The translations under genes were made by a program, and so were the position numbers. From NCBI GenBank assembly GCA_000648925.1, contig JFHF01000029.1, positions 1-64,000 on the forward strand: a stretch of DNA of 64,000 bases, in the 5' to 3' direction. This DNA is from Caballeronia jiangsuensis (GTDB lineage Bacteria > Pseudomonadota > Gammaproteobacteria > Burkholderiales > Burkholderiaceae). Below are positions 1-9,328 of the stretch, piece by piece; the first letter of the stretch is position 1; each line of letters starts with the position of its first letter. Below the pieces are notes generated by a model, which saw nothing but the letters and a program-made list of their open reading frames with translations, searched no databases and was not told where the DNA came from.

Positions 1-2904
1 CGTCCCGTGGGGCGCGGCCAGCGTCGAGCGGGCATCGAGCGAGGTCGAGCCGGCATCGAACGCAATGGACGACGTGTTCGCGGCAGTGTTCGACGCGCGC
101 AGCGTGAGCGTCTTCGTGGCCGTCGAGCCCACGCTGGAATCGATGATCTGGAGGCCCGCCAGCTCCACCGTCGCGCCGCCGGAGATGGAGCCGGCGAGCG
201 TGATGTCCGAGCCGTCGAGGCTCGCGTTGACGAGCTTCACGCCCGAATGGAAGCGCGTATCGGCGCCCGACGCGGTGATTTCCGCGCCGTTGGTCACGCC
301 GCGAATGTCGATCGGGCCAGCCGTGCCGTCGCGGGCGGACGCGACGAAGAAGATGCCCCGGCCGCTGTCCACGCCGCCCGCCGAAGTCGAGACGCCTTCG
401 TAGCCGTTGCCGCTGCCGTAGACGCGGATGCCGGGCAGGCCCGATCGCAGCGTGATGTTGCCCTCGCCCGCTCCCTCGATGGTCACGCCGCCGCCAAGCG
501 GGCCATCGAGTGCGGCGTGGCCGCGAATGGTGATGCCGCCCGTCGTGGTGATCGGCATCGAGGAGAGCGAGACGCCGTCCGCGCGTGCGACCGAGCCGGA
601 GGCGAGCACGGTGCCGTCGATCGTGACGTTGCCGGAACCCGGCTCGATGCTGCCCGATTGCGCCGAGACGCCGCCCGCGCCGCCGTTTCCTGTCACCGTG
701 ATCGCGCCGCTGTCCGAACCCAGGTTCGCGCCGCTGAGAACCACGCCGGTTCCGGTCGATGATCCGGTGCCGGTCAGGCTGATTTCGCCCGTCGTCGACG
801 TGATGCTGGAAGCGCGCGTGCTGTTGCCGGCGCTGCCGCCGACCTTCACGCCGCCCGTCAAGCCGTCGCCGGTCAGCGCGATCGCGCCGGTCGTCGTTTG
901 CAGCGTGGACCCGCCTTCGACGTTCACGCCGTAGGCAAGACCGCGCGCGTCACCGACCGCGTCCACCGGGGCGGAGCCATTGATCGAGATCCGGCCGCTC
1001 GGCGCATTCGTGCCGATCCGGAAGGCTCCGTCCCCCGACAGCGTATCCGTGCGCGTGCGCGTGTCCATGTTGACGTTGTCGATCACGACGCGCGGCGCGA
1101 TGCCGCCCGCCGGGCCGCCGATCGTCACGTCGCCGCCATTGGTCAGGAACTGGAACGCCGCGTTGCCTTCCGATGCGCGCAGCAAAATCTCTGCCGAACT
1201 GTCCTTGTATCCGGCGGTGTTCGCGGTCAGCACGACCGACAGCGGGCTCGGCGTGTCGCTGTCGAGCGCCTGCGACGACACAATCCCCGCCCTGGCGCTT
1301 CCGTCCTTCGTCCGGTCCATCAGGATCGAGCGCGCGGCGAGCAGCGTCAGCGTGGCCGCCTTGCCTTCGCTCTTGTTGATGAGACCGTCGAGCGTGATGT
1401 TGCCGCCCGTTTCGGGACCGCCCGTCCCGGTATCGATGGTGACCGACGTCCCCGCGTTCAAACGGCTGTTGACGGTTCCGACCGAGATCGTCGATACATC
1501 CGACGACGCGGAAAAATTCGGCCCGCCGCCACTGTCGATGCTGGTCGACGTGATCGTCACGTCATACGGGTCGAGCAGCCACGTTCCGCCTATGCCATGC
1601 AGCGCCGATGCATCGATATTCGCGCCCGCCACATCCAGAAACCGCCCCGACGTCTCGATCAGACCGCCGTTGCCCGCCACGTTCCCGCCGCGCGCCGTGA
1701 GCGTGCCGTACACGCGCGCCGCGTTGGTGCCGTAGACCACGACGTTGCCGCCGTCGCCGCTGCCGAGCGCATCCGCGTGGATTTGCGCGCCCGGCCCCAT
1801 CCACACGGCATCGGCGTTGTGGATATCGGTGGCCTTTCCCGCGGAGCCGCCGCCCACGCGCACGCGCCCGCCGCCCGCGCCGCCGCTCGCGTCGATCACC
1901 GCGTCATTCAGTTCGACGTGATACCCCGTGATATCGATCCTGCCGCCGGCAAGGCCCGCGCCGCCGGTCGCATCGACGCTGCCCGCCACTTGCGTCAGGC
2001 CCGCGTTGCCGCCATCGAGCACGATGCGCCCGTTGCGCTCCGCCACGCTTTGCGCGCGCACCGTGCCCGTCTGGTTCAGCACGGTCGAGGCGAGCGCATC
2101 GGCGGTCTGCACCGACATCATCACCTTGCCGCCGTCGGCCTGAAGCACGCCCGAGTTGCTTGCGAGCGCCTGCGCCGCCGGGCCGTCGATCTTGAGCATG
2201 GTGAGGCCGTCGCCCGCGAAATCGAGCGTGATGTCGCTGCCCGCGCCCATCGCGACGGTGCCGAGCTTCGCGCTCACCGTGCCGCTGTTGTCCACCTGCG
2301 CGCCGAGCAGCGCGACCGTGCCGCGCTCGCCCGCCGTGATCGTGCCTTCGTTGCGCACCAGCCCGCCCGCGTTCTGCGCGCTCGTGAAGCGATACTTGCC
2401 CGCGAGAAAATCGCTGTCCGAAATGCCGAGCGTCGAGGCGACGATCGAGCCCACGTTCACCGACGCGCCGCGCGCGAACAGCACGCCCGCCGGATTGACG
2501 AGAAACACTCGCCCGTTGGCGTTGAGATGCCCGGCGATATTGCTCGCCTCGCCGCCCGTCACGCGATTGAGCAGCACCGCCTGCGACGAAGGCTGCGAAA
2601 TGTTCACCGTCTCGTTCCCGCCGATCGAAAACGAGTTCCAGTTGACGATGCCCTTCTGCGAGCCTTGCGTGATCGCCATCGTGTGCGGATCGGGCTGGCT
2701 GATGCTCACGTTGCCGTTCACCACCTGCCCGCCGCCGGGCAGCGCGAACACGCCGGGCGCCGCTACCAGCGCGATCAGCGGCAGCAGCGCGGCCGGCTTG
2801 AGGTCGATGCCCGCATGGCGCGCCGCGCGCCTGGCAAGCCGCCGGATCGCTCGCTCCCACTCCCGGCGATGCCGGCGGGTCCGAAGGCTGATGTCGTCGC
2901 TCAT
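1..2904 (-). CDS. TpsA filamentous haemagglutinin, two-partner secretion exoprotein (3' end outside window)
   Basis: Secreted beta-helical exoprotein of a two-partner secretion (TPS) system. The first 968 codons are present and the frame is still open at base 1. The start ATG at 2904 follows AGGAG at a good distance. A long basic N-terminus (about 35 residues) precedes a hydrophobic stretch ending at VFALPGGG, as in extended TpsA signal peptides. The conserved TPS domain follows, with NWNSFSIG, VLLNRVTGG and the NPAG motif (variant of NPNG). The motif GTWLLDPYDVTI comes later, and then Gly/Ser/Thr-rich beta-helix repeats. It lies 41 bp downstream of its TpsB partner in the same operon. The product (adhesin or contact-dependent toxin) cannot be decided without the C-terminus. 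Confidence 0.9.
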   Translation of the reverse strand, partial: MSDDISLRTRRHRREWERAIRRLARRAARHAGIDLKPAALLPLIALVAAPGVFALPGGGQVVNGNVSISQPDPHTMAITQGSQKGIVNWNSFSIGGNETVNISQPSSQAVLLNRVTGGEASNIAGHLNANGRVFLVNPAGVLFARGASVNVGSIVASTLGISDSDFLAGKYRFTSAQNAGGLVRNEGTITAGERGTVALLGAQVDNSGTVSAKLGTVAMGAGSDITLDFAGDGLTMLKIDGPAAQALASNSGVLQADGGKVMMSVQTADALASTVLNQTGTVRAQSVAERNGRIVLDGGNAGLTQVAGSVDATGGAGLAGGRIDITGYHVELNDAVIDASGGAGGGRVRVGGGSAGKATDIHNADAVWMGPGAQIHADALGSGDGGNVVVYGTNAARVYGTLTARGGNVAGNGGLIETSGRFLDVAGANIDASALHGIGGTWLLDPYDVTITSTSIDSGGGPNFSASSDVSTISVGTVNSRLNAGTSVTIDTGTGGPETGGNITLDGLINKSEGKAATLTLLAARSILMDRTKDGSARAGIVSSQALDSDTPSPLSVVLTANTAGYKDSSAEILLRASEGNAAFQFLTNGGDVTIGGPAGGIAPRVVIDNVNMDTRTRTDTLSGDGAFRIGTNAPSGRISINGSAPVDAVGDARGLAYGVNVEGGSTLQTTTGAIALTGDGLTGGVKVGGSAGNSTRASSITSTTGEISLTGTGSSTGTGVVLSGANLGSDSGAITVTGNGGAGGVSAQSGSIEPGSGNVTIDGTVLASGSVARADGVSLSSMPITTTGGITIRGHAALDGPLGGGVTIEGAGEGNITLRSGLPGIRVYGSGNGYEGVSTSAGGVDSGRGIFFVASARDGTAGPIDIRGVTNGAEITASGADTRFHSGVKLVNASLDGSDITLAGSISGGATVELAGLQIIDSSVGSTATKTLTLRASNTAANTSSIAFDAGSTSLDARSTLAAPHGT

Positions 2905-2945
2905 GTCGAACTCCTGTCTGACCGCTCCGATGCGGCGTTGATCAG

Positions 2946-4706
2946 CTAAAACGATTTGGAAACCTGAACATATACGCGCGGCACCTTGTCATCGCCGGTG
3001 CTGTCGGCGCGGGTGGTGCGCCACGCCACGCTGGCGTCCACGGTGATGCCGTAAGGCGCGTTCCAGAAGACGCCCAGGCCCGCCCCGCTGCGCGTGACGG
3101 TGTTGGCGCCCTGTCCCGGCACCGAGCGCGCGTTGTAGCGGCCCACGCCGATATCGAAGAAGGCGGAGAGCGTCAGCGTCGGAATCACGGCGTAGCGCAA
3201 CGAGGCCGTCGCGACCAGCCCTTCGTCGACGATCGCCTCCGACGGCGAGTACGCGCGCACCGCCTTCGGCCCGCCGAGCGCGAAGCGCGACGAGCTGTCG
3301 AGGTTCTGGTTGGCCCACTGCCCCGACACGCCGACGAAGAAGCTCGTCTTCGGCGTGATCGCATTGAGGCGGTTGGCCTGCATGATCATGCGCACGCTGT
3401 TGCCCGCGGTGTCGCGTCCGCCCGGCCCCTTATCGATCTGCTGCCCCGCCGCCGAATCGATATTCAGGTGCGCGAAGGCCAGTTGCAGGTCGGCGCTGTT
3501 GAAGCCGCCGCCGAGAAAATTGTCGCGGCTCTCGTACGACAGCCCGACGCTCGCCACATACAGCTTTTGCGGATTGTCGAAGTTGACGGTATCGATCTTG
3601 TCCGTGAGCGAGCGATACTCCAGCGCGCCGCGCAGAAGCAGGTTCTGGCTGCGCGAGCGGATCAGCGGATGCGTGACCGACGCCGTGACCACATCGGCAT
3701 TGCCGTGCGCCTGCAGCGCCGAGAAGTCCTGCCCGAGGTAGTAGTAGAGATGCGAGTACGCGATCCCGAGACGCGTGCCGTTGGCGTCTATCGGCGCGTC
3801 GTAGCCGACGCGTCCGTAGAGCGTGTCGGCGCGCTCGGCGGCGAGCAGGTTCACGTCGAGGTTGTCGCCTATGCCGAACGGCGACGCCAGCCGGCCGACC
3901 GCGCCCAGACGCCAGCGTCCGGCGGGCGCGGAGCCGTAGTTGTCGCCGGCGAGCGCGAAGTCGTAGCGGCGCGCGGCTTCCACGGTCACGTTCAGATCGA
4001 CGGTGCCGGGCGCGCTGCCCGACTCCAGCGCCGAACTCACCTTGATGCCGGGCACGTCCGAGAGCAGCAGCATCGTGCGTTCGAGCTCGCCTTGCCGGAG
4101 CGGCTTGCCCGGCTCGATCGCGGCGAGCCGCGCGCGCACGAGCGACTCCTTGATCGGCGCGCCCGGCGCCAAGGTCAGCCGCACGCGCCCGATCTTGCCT
4201 TCGAGCACCGTGAAGGTGACATCGCCTTCGGTCACGTCCTGCGGCGGAATCACGACCTGCGCGAGCGGATAGCCGCGATCGCGATACACCTGCGCGACGC
4301 GTGCGGCCATCGCGTTGAGATCGTTGATGGACACTTCCTGACCGATCCTGTCGGCGACGGGCGCGAGCAGCGTATCGGCGGGCAAGGTCTCGTTGCCCGC
4401 GAGCCGGATGCTCTTGAGCACGAACTTCTTGCCCTCGGGCACGGGCTCGGGCGGCGCAATCGGCGCGGGCAGCGCGTTGGCCCCGCCACCGGGCGGCGGC
4501 GCGGTGACGGGCGGGCGCGGCTGCTCGTTGAGCAGCGTGCCCGCGCTCGGCACCTGCGCCGTGCCGGGCAGCGGCACCTGCTGCGCCCACGCCGTGATCG
4601 CGCTCGCGCAGGCGAGGCTCGCGCCCGCCATGCGCACGAGACGGCGCGGACGCAGACGCGAAGGCAAACGCCGCGCGGGAAGTTCGGTTTTCATGGCATG
4701 GTTCAC
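2946..4706 (-). CDS. TpsB outer-membrane transporter (ShlB/FhaC/HecB family)
   Basis: Outer-membrane beta-barrel that exports the downstream TpsA protein. The 586 residues match the family length. A signal peptide ends near AWAQQ and is followed by a Pro-rich linker. A POTRA domain (about residues 90-170) contains GKKFVLKSIRLAGN and the RDRGYPLAQVVIPPQ segment. A second POTRA-like region and the C-terminal barrel follow, ending in KSF with the terminal Phe typical of outer-membrane barrels. It sits between the CHAT gene (46 bp upstream) and tpsA (41 bp downstream), all on the minus strand, so the three are probably co-transcribed. Specificity for the neighbouring TpsA is inferred from position. 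Confidence 0.93.
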   Translation of the reverse strand: MNHAMKTELPARRLPSRLRPRRLVRMAGASLACASAITAWAQQVPLPGTAQVPSAGTLLNEQPRPPVTAPPPGGGANALPAPIAPPEPVPEGKKFVLKSIRLAGNETLPADTLLAPVADRIGQEVSINDLNAMAARVAQVYRDRGYPLAQVVIPPQDVTEGDVTFTVLEGKIGRVRLTLAPGAPIKESLVRARLAAIEPGKPLRQGELERTMLLLSDVPGIKVSSALESGSAPGTVDLNVTVEAARRYDFALAGDNYGSAPAGRWRLGAVGRLASPFGIGDNLDVNLLAAERADTLYGRVGYDAPIDANGTRLGIAYSHLYYYLGQDFSALQAHGNADVVTASVTHPLIRSRSQNLLLRGALEYRSLTDKIDTVNFDNPQKLYVASVGLSYESRDNFLGGGFNSADLQLAFAHLNIDSAAGQQIDKGPGGRDTAGNSVRMIMQANRLNAITPKTSFFVGVSGQWANQNLDSSSRFALGGPKAVRAYSPSEAIVDEGLVATASLRYAVIPTLTLSAFFDIGVGRYNARSVPGQGANTVTRSGAGLGVFWNAPYGITVDASVAWRTTRADSTGDDKVPRVYVQVSKSF

Positions 4707-4752
4707 GGCGACATCCTCATCGGGACCGGCGCGGCACGGCGTCGGACGAAAC

Positions 4753-7122
4753 TCAGCGGGCGACCGAAAGCCGCCAGTTGCCCATCAGATCGAACGGCGC
4801 CCAGTAGAACGGATGGGCGAAACGGCTATTGGCGAGCACCGCGAGCTGGGCGTCGCGCATCGCGTCGATCGCCTGCTCGCCCTTCGTGAGCGAGCCATAG
4901 AAGGTGCGCATCGTGAGTTCGGTCGATTCGTCGGCGACCGGCCACATCGACACCAGCAGCGCCGATGCGCCCGCATAGAAGAACGCCCGAGTGAAGCCCA
5001 TGATTTCGTCGCCGCGCCCGACGCGCCCGAGCGCCGTCTCGCACGCGGACAGCGTGACGAGCGCCACCGTGTCGAGCTTGAGGTTGTAGATGTCGGCGGC
5101 GAGCAGCGGGTCGGGGCCATCGGCGGGCTGGCTCGAAGGCGCGAGCAGCACGCGCGAGTGCAGCGGATCGATGGTGTCCGCCTGCGCGTGCGTCGCCACA
5201 TGCACGATGCGGCCGGCCGGCGCGTTGTCGTCGAACGCCTTGCGCGTCACATCGCTGCGCAGGAAGGTCTCGTTGCGCGCGAACAGCGGGCCGATGGCGC
5301 GGACTTCCGCCTCCGCCGACGGCAGTTCGTACTCCGGCCCGATGCGCGGATTGCCGAACGCGACGAGATTGCTCGCGATGTGCTGCTGGCGGCGCACGAG
5401 CTGCACCGCGACGCTCGCCGACGGCGCGAGCGAGATCGCGTGACGCTGGATCAGAAAGCCCTGCGCGTTCTTGAGCGCCTGGAACGGCATGTAGTGCAGC
5501 GCGCCGTTCGGCACGATGATGAGCCGCTCGCCGGCGCGCAGGTCAAGCGGCTCGATCAGCAGCGCATCGAGCTTCGTGCCGTAGGCAATCGCCTGCGGCT
5601 TGCCGCGAATGATCGCGTTGCGGAAGTCGCTCACGGCGAGCGTCATGTCATGGCGCTTGATCGGCAGCGTGAAGCCCGTGATGCCATCGGCGCGCACGAC
5701 CCACGCGATCATCCGGTCCGGCAGGCCGTGATATTCGACGATCGCCTCGCCGGGCGCGAGCGTCGCGCGCACGTCGTCGAGCGCAAGCGTGCGGCCGTTG
5801 AGCTGCGTTTCATCGACGTTCTTGTCGAGCCGGTTGCGCACCACGTCGAGCAGCGCGCGGCTGCGGCTGCGCTCCGACAGCGTCCACGCGAGCGGATAGT
5901 CGCCATCCTCGACGACGAGCGCGATGGTTTCCTCGAAGACCGTCTGCGTGTCGGAGAAGAGGCCGGTCTTGAACTCGTCGCTGCGAAAGCGCGCGCGGAT
6001 CGATTCGGAATCGTCGAGCGCGGCGAGCCACGCATCGCGGGCTTCCTTACGCTTGCCGAGCGCGAGATACGCGCGGCCCATGCCTTCGTGCGCCCACAGA
6101 TTGTCGTAGCTGGCATCCGATCCGCCCTTCGCCGCGCTCGCGGAGAACGCGGCGAGCGCCTGTTCGGGCTTGTTCTCGGCGAGCAGCAGATTGCCTTCGA
6201 TACGTTTCCGGAGCAGCGCGAGCAGCGTGCCGTCGATATCGCCGGTCTGCTCGAAGGTCGCGCGCGCGCCCGTCGCATCGCCGCTCGCGATCTGCGCATT
6301 GGTGATCGACAGCAGCACCAGCGGCCGATAACGCGGCGACGCCGCGTCCAGCGCCGCGCGATATTCGGTGAGCGCCGCCGCCGCATCGCCGCGCCGCGCC
6401 GCGATGTCGCCGAGCACCTTGTGCGCGGGCGCGAGCACCTGCTGCGGATTCTTCTCGCCGGCGGCGAGCGCTTCTTTTGCGTAGCGCGCGGCGTCGTCGA
6501 GATCGCCCGCGTAGCTGTAGGCGATCGCGAGATCGCGGCGCGACAGCGCGGCGAGATTGGCGTTGTCCGTCTCCTTCGCGACGACAAGCGCGCGCGACGC
6601 CGCCTCGATGCTCTCGCGAAAGTCGCCGCGCTCCGCCGCCGCCACCGACATGCTGCAATACGCGTAGCCGTCGAGCTTGACCTGATCGCGCGCAAGCAGC
6701 AGTTGGCCTTCCTTCGAGAGCGTCGCGATGGTTTCGGCATCGCGCACGCGGGCTTCGGCGTCGCGCGCCGCGCTCGTGAGCGGCGCGCCTTGCGCGGCAT
6801 CCGATGCAGACGCGGCATGCGTTTCCTTCGTGTCCGGCGCGTTGCGCGCACCTCGCGCGGCTTGTTCCGCAGGGGCGTCGTTCTGCGCGAGTTGCATGCC
6901 CGGTTCGCGCAGATCGTTCGACGCGAGCTGAATGCTGGCGGCATCCGGCGCGCATGCCGATCCGGCAGCGCGCAACGTGGCCTGCGCATGAACGGCGGGC
7001 GAACTCAGCGTCAGCATCGTAAGCAGCGCGAACAGAATTTCGACCCGTTTGCCCGCGCCGCTCATGGGCGCGTGTGCATCGGCCTCGATACAGGCCGACG
7101 CGATCCGTTCGATCGGTTTCAC
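4753..7122 (-). CDS. Secreted TPR-CHAT caspase-like protein linked to the TPS pair
   Basis: CHAT domains are caspase-fold peptidase domains of the separase/gingipain clan. With the chosen start the protein has 789 residues. A signal peptide ends near AVHAQA. TPR-like helical repeats cover roughly residues 120-400, and the C-terminal CHAT domain carries the expected dyad: His645 in VATHA and Cys694 in LSACETA. The start is a GTG at 7122 preceded by GAGGAG. An in-frame ATG at 7065 and an upstream ATG at 7299 have poorer ribosome sites, and 7299 would overlap divergent tssJ. It is the first gene of the operon, ahead of tpsB and tpsA. CHAT-TPR proteins next to TPS genes are known from cyanobacteria. 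Processing of TpsA is an inference, not shown. Confidence 0.88.
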   Translation of the reverse strand: MKPIERIASACIEADAHAPMSGAGKRVEILFALLTMLTLSSPAVHAQATLRAAGSACAPDAASIQLASNDLREPGMQLAQNDAPAEQAARGARNAPDTKETHAASASDAAQGAPLTSAARDAEARVRDAETIATLSKEGQLLLARDQVKLDGYAYCSMSVAAAERGDFRESIEAASRALVVAKETDNANLAALSRRDLAIAYSYAGDLDDAARYAKEALAAGEKNPQQVLAPAHKVLGDIAARRGDAAAALTEYRAALDAASPRYRPLVLLSITNAQIASGDATGARATFEQTGDIDGTLLALLRKRIEGNLLLAENKPEQALAAFSASAAKGGSDASYDNLWAHEGMGRAYLALGKRKEARDAWLAALDDSESIRARFRSDEFKTGLFSDTQTVFEETIALVVEDGDYPLAWTLSERSRSRALLDVVRNRLDKNVDETQLNGRTLALDDVRATLAPGEAIVEYHGLPDRMIAWVVRADGITGFTLPIKRHDMTLAVSDFRNAIIRGKPQAIAYGTKLDALLIEPLDLRAGERLIIVPNGALHYMPFQALKNAQGFLIQRHAISLAPSASVAVQLVRRQQHIASNLVAFGNPRIGPEYELPSAEAEVRAIGPLFARNETFLRSDVTRKAFDDNAPAGRIVHVATHAQADTIDPLHSRVLLAPSSQPADGPDPLLAADIYNLKLDTVALVTLSACETALGRVGRGDEIMGFTRAFFYAGASALLVSMWPVADESTELTMRTFYGSLTKGEQAIDAMRDAQLAVLANSRFAHPFYWAPFDLMGNWRLSVAR

Positions 7123-7274
7123 AGATGCGCTCCTCGATGGACCCCGGCTTTTGTTTCGACGCGAGCGGCAAACGTTCGCGGCGGTGTCACGAGTAGACGA
7201 TCCATTGCGGCCGGTTTGAAAAATGCAGCGGCGCCGTTCGTCTGCTGCTGTGTTGGCAGGCATACGGACGAACC

Positions 7275-7835
7275 ATGAGCAACGTCGAGCCGATTTCACG
7301 CTTCGGGCACTTCATGCGCTTCATCGCCGCGCGCGCCGTCGCGCTGGTCGTCCTGATGTGCGCGTTCGCCGTCACGGCGTGCAAGTCGCCGCCGCCGCCT
7401 CCACCCCCGCCGCCGACGATCGTGCATATCGACGTGAACGCCATCGACAAGGTCAATCCGGATCGCAGCGGCCGTCCCTCGCCCGTGCTCGTGCGCGTGT
7501 ACGAGCTGAAGGCGACCGCCGCCTTCGACAGCGCCGACTTCTTCACGCTCTACGGCAAGGATCAGGCGACCCTGGGCGCGGATCTCAATGCGAAGAACGA
7601 GTTCCTGCTCAAACCCGGCGATAAACAGAGCGTCGAGCAGCCGGTGCAGCCGGGCACGAAGTTCATCGCGGTCGTGGCGGCGTATCGCGATATCGAGCGC
7701 TCGCGCTGGCGGGCGACCGCGCCCGTGCCGCCGAACCAGACGACGATCATGAGCGTGAGCATCGACGCCGCCGATGTGTCGATCGCAGCGAAGCCCGCTC
7801 CCGCGCCGCCGCCGTCGAAGAAGAAGGCGAAGTGA
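7275..7835 (+). CDS. tssJ: T6SS outer-membrane lipoprotein TssJ
   Basis: Lipoprotein that anchors the T6SS membrane complex (TssJLM) to the outer membrane by binding the periplasmic end of TssM. The 186-residue protein has a hydrophobic signal and a lipobox at VTAC, then a run of nine prolines. The transthyretin-like TssJ fold follows, recognisable from VLVRVYELKATAAF, DFFTLYGKD and the RDIERSRWRA segment. It heads the plus-strand T6SS operon. The first ATG (7275) is used; an ATG at 7314 immediately before the signal sequence is possible. The Pro tract and a C-terminal Pro/Lys-rich tail are more extended than in many TssJ proteins. Confidence 0.93.
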   Translation: MSNVEPISRFGHFMRFIAARAVALVVLMCAFAVTACKSPPPPPPPPPTIVHIDVNAIDKVNPDRSGRPSPVLVRVYELKATAAFDSADFFTLYGKDQATLGADLNAKNEFLLKPGDKQSVEQPVQPGTKFIAVVAAYRDIERSRWRATAPVPPNQTTIMSVSIDAADVSIAAKPAPAPPPSKKKAK

Positions 7836-7957
7836 ATCCGCCCCCGCGCCGCTTTGCAAATTCGCGCCGCTGGATCGTTCTATGAGCGGAGCGCTCGCGC
7901 CATGCTGCGGCAATGCGCGAGCGGAACGCCGAACCCACGCGAAGCGGATACGCCACC

Positions 7958-9307
7958 ATGACCTGGCACCAACGCATGATCTGGTCCGAAGGGCTGTTTC
8001 TCGAACCTCAGCACTTCCAGCAGCACGACCGCTTCATCGAGCATCTCGTGCGCTCGCATGCGCGTGCGACCGAGGCATGGTCGTGGGGCTGGGCGTCGGT
8101 CATGCTCGATGAAGTCGCGCTCGGGCTCGGCAAGATCGCGCTCGCGCAGGCGTTCGGCGTGCTGCCCGACGGCACCGCGTTCTCCTTTCCCGACGACTTC
8201 CCCGCGCCGCCGCCGCTCGACATCCCCGCCGGCGCGCGCGACGAAACCGTGCTGCTCGCGCTGCCGCTGGAACGCTCCGGCGCGAAGGAGTTCGATCCCG
8301 ACGGCACGGCCCCGGCGATCAACGGCCACGCCGACGCATTGCGCTATCGCACGACCGACACCGCCGTCGCCGATGTCACGACCAGCACCGACCGCGTCGC
8401 CGAGATGCGCGTGGGCGCGCCGAACCTGCGGCTCATGCTCGCCCGCGACGCCACCGACGCATTCGCGACCATCGGCATTGCGCGCGTGCTGGAACGGCGC
8501 GCGGACAATCGCGTGATGCTCGACGCGCGCTATGTCCCGCCGATGCTCCACGCGCTCGCCGATGCGCGCTTGCTCGGCCACGCGCAGGAAATCGCGGGGC
8601 TGTTGCATCAACATGCGGACCGGCTCGCGCGGCATATCGCCAATCCGGGGCGCGGCGGCGTCGCCGAGATCGCGGACTTCCTGCTGCTGCAGACGCTGAA
8701 CCGCTTCGAGCCGCAGTTCGCGCATCTGTTGCAGGTGCCGCTCCTGCATCCCGAACGTCTCTATCAGACGACGCTCGCGCTCGCGGGCGATCTCGCCGCC
8801 TTCGACGAGCGCCGCCGCGTGCTCGCCTATCCGCCGTATCGACACGACGATCTCGCCAGTTCCTTCGAACCGCTCATGCGCGACGTGCGGCAACTGCTCG
8901 CGCAGGTGCCGGAGCCGAACGCCATCGCGATCGAATTGCAGAGCAGGAAGCCCGGCGTGCGCGTCGCCGTCATCAACGATCTCGAATTGCTACGGACCGC
9001 CGGCTTCGTGCTCGCCGCGAGCGCGCAGATGCCGGGCGAGGCGCTGCGCACGCGCTTTCCGACGCAGGTCAAGGTCGCGCCCGCCGAAAAGCTGCGCGAT
9101 CTCGTGAATCTCGCGCTGCCAGGCATCGAATTGCGCGCGATGCCGGTCGCGCCACGGCAGATTCCGTTTCACGCGGGCTATTCGTATTTCGAGCTGGATC
9201 GCGGCGGCGAACTGTGGAAGGAGCTGGAGCAGACCGGCAATCTGGCGATGTACATCGCGGGCGAGTTTCCGGCGCTGGAACTGGAGTGCTGGGCCATCCG
9301 CCACTGA
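7958..9307 (+). CDS. tssK: T6SS baseplate protein TssK
   Basis: Cytoplasmic baseplate subunit that connects the T6SS baseplate (TssEFG) to the TssLM membrane complex. The 449 residues begin MTWHQRMIWSEGLFLEPQHF, a segment characteristic of TssK, and the protein is close to the usual family length. The frame opens earlier at 7913, but the family's conserved N-terminus starts at the ATG at 7958, so that start is preferred although its ribosome site is weak. It is followed by tssL after 21 bp. Confidence 0.94.
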   Translation: MTWHQRMIWSEGLFLEPQHFQQHDRFIEHLVRSHARATEAWSWGWASVMLDEVALGLGKIALAQAFGVLPDGTAFSFPDDFPAPPPLDIPAGARDETVLLALPLERSGAKEFDPDGTAPAINGHADALRYRTTDTAVADVTTSTDRVAEMRVGAPNLRLMLARDATDAFATIGIARVLERRADNRVMLDARYVPPMLHALADARLLGHAQEIAGLLHQHADRLARHIANPGRGGVAEIADFLLLQTLNRFEPQFAHLLQVPLLHPERLYQTTLALAGDLAAFDERRRVLAYPPYRHDDLASSFEPLMRDVRQLLAQVPEPNAIAIELQSRKPGVRVAVINDLELLRTAGFVLAASAQMPGEALRTRFPTQVKVAPAEKLRDLVNLALPGIELRAMPVAPRQIPFHAGYSYFELDRGGELWKELEQTGNLAMYIAGEFPALELECWAIRH

Positions 9308-9328
9308 TCATTCAGGTTTCCCGACGAC

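Noticed and set aside
4393-7278. A 961-codon Arg-rich open frame on the plus strand opposite the CHAT gene
   Set aside because: High GC content leaves the opposite strand open; composition is Arg/Ala-rich with no domain, whereas the minus frame encodes clear TPR and CHAT motifs.
7384-7416. Short GC-rich tandem run at the start of mature TssJ, considered as a repeat array
   Set aside because: It encodes a Pro tract in the coding frame, a common feature behind lipoboxes, and is not an independent repeat.
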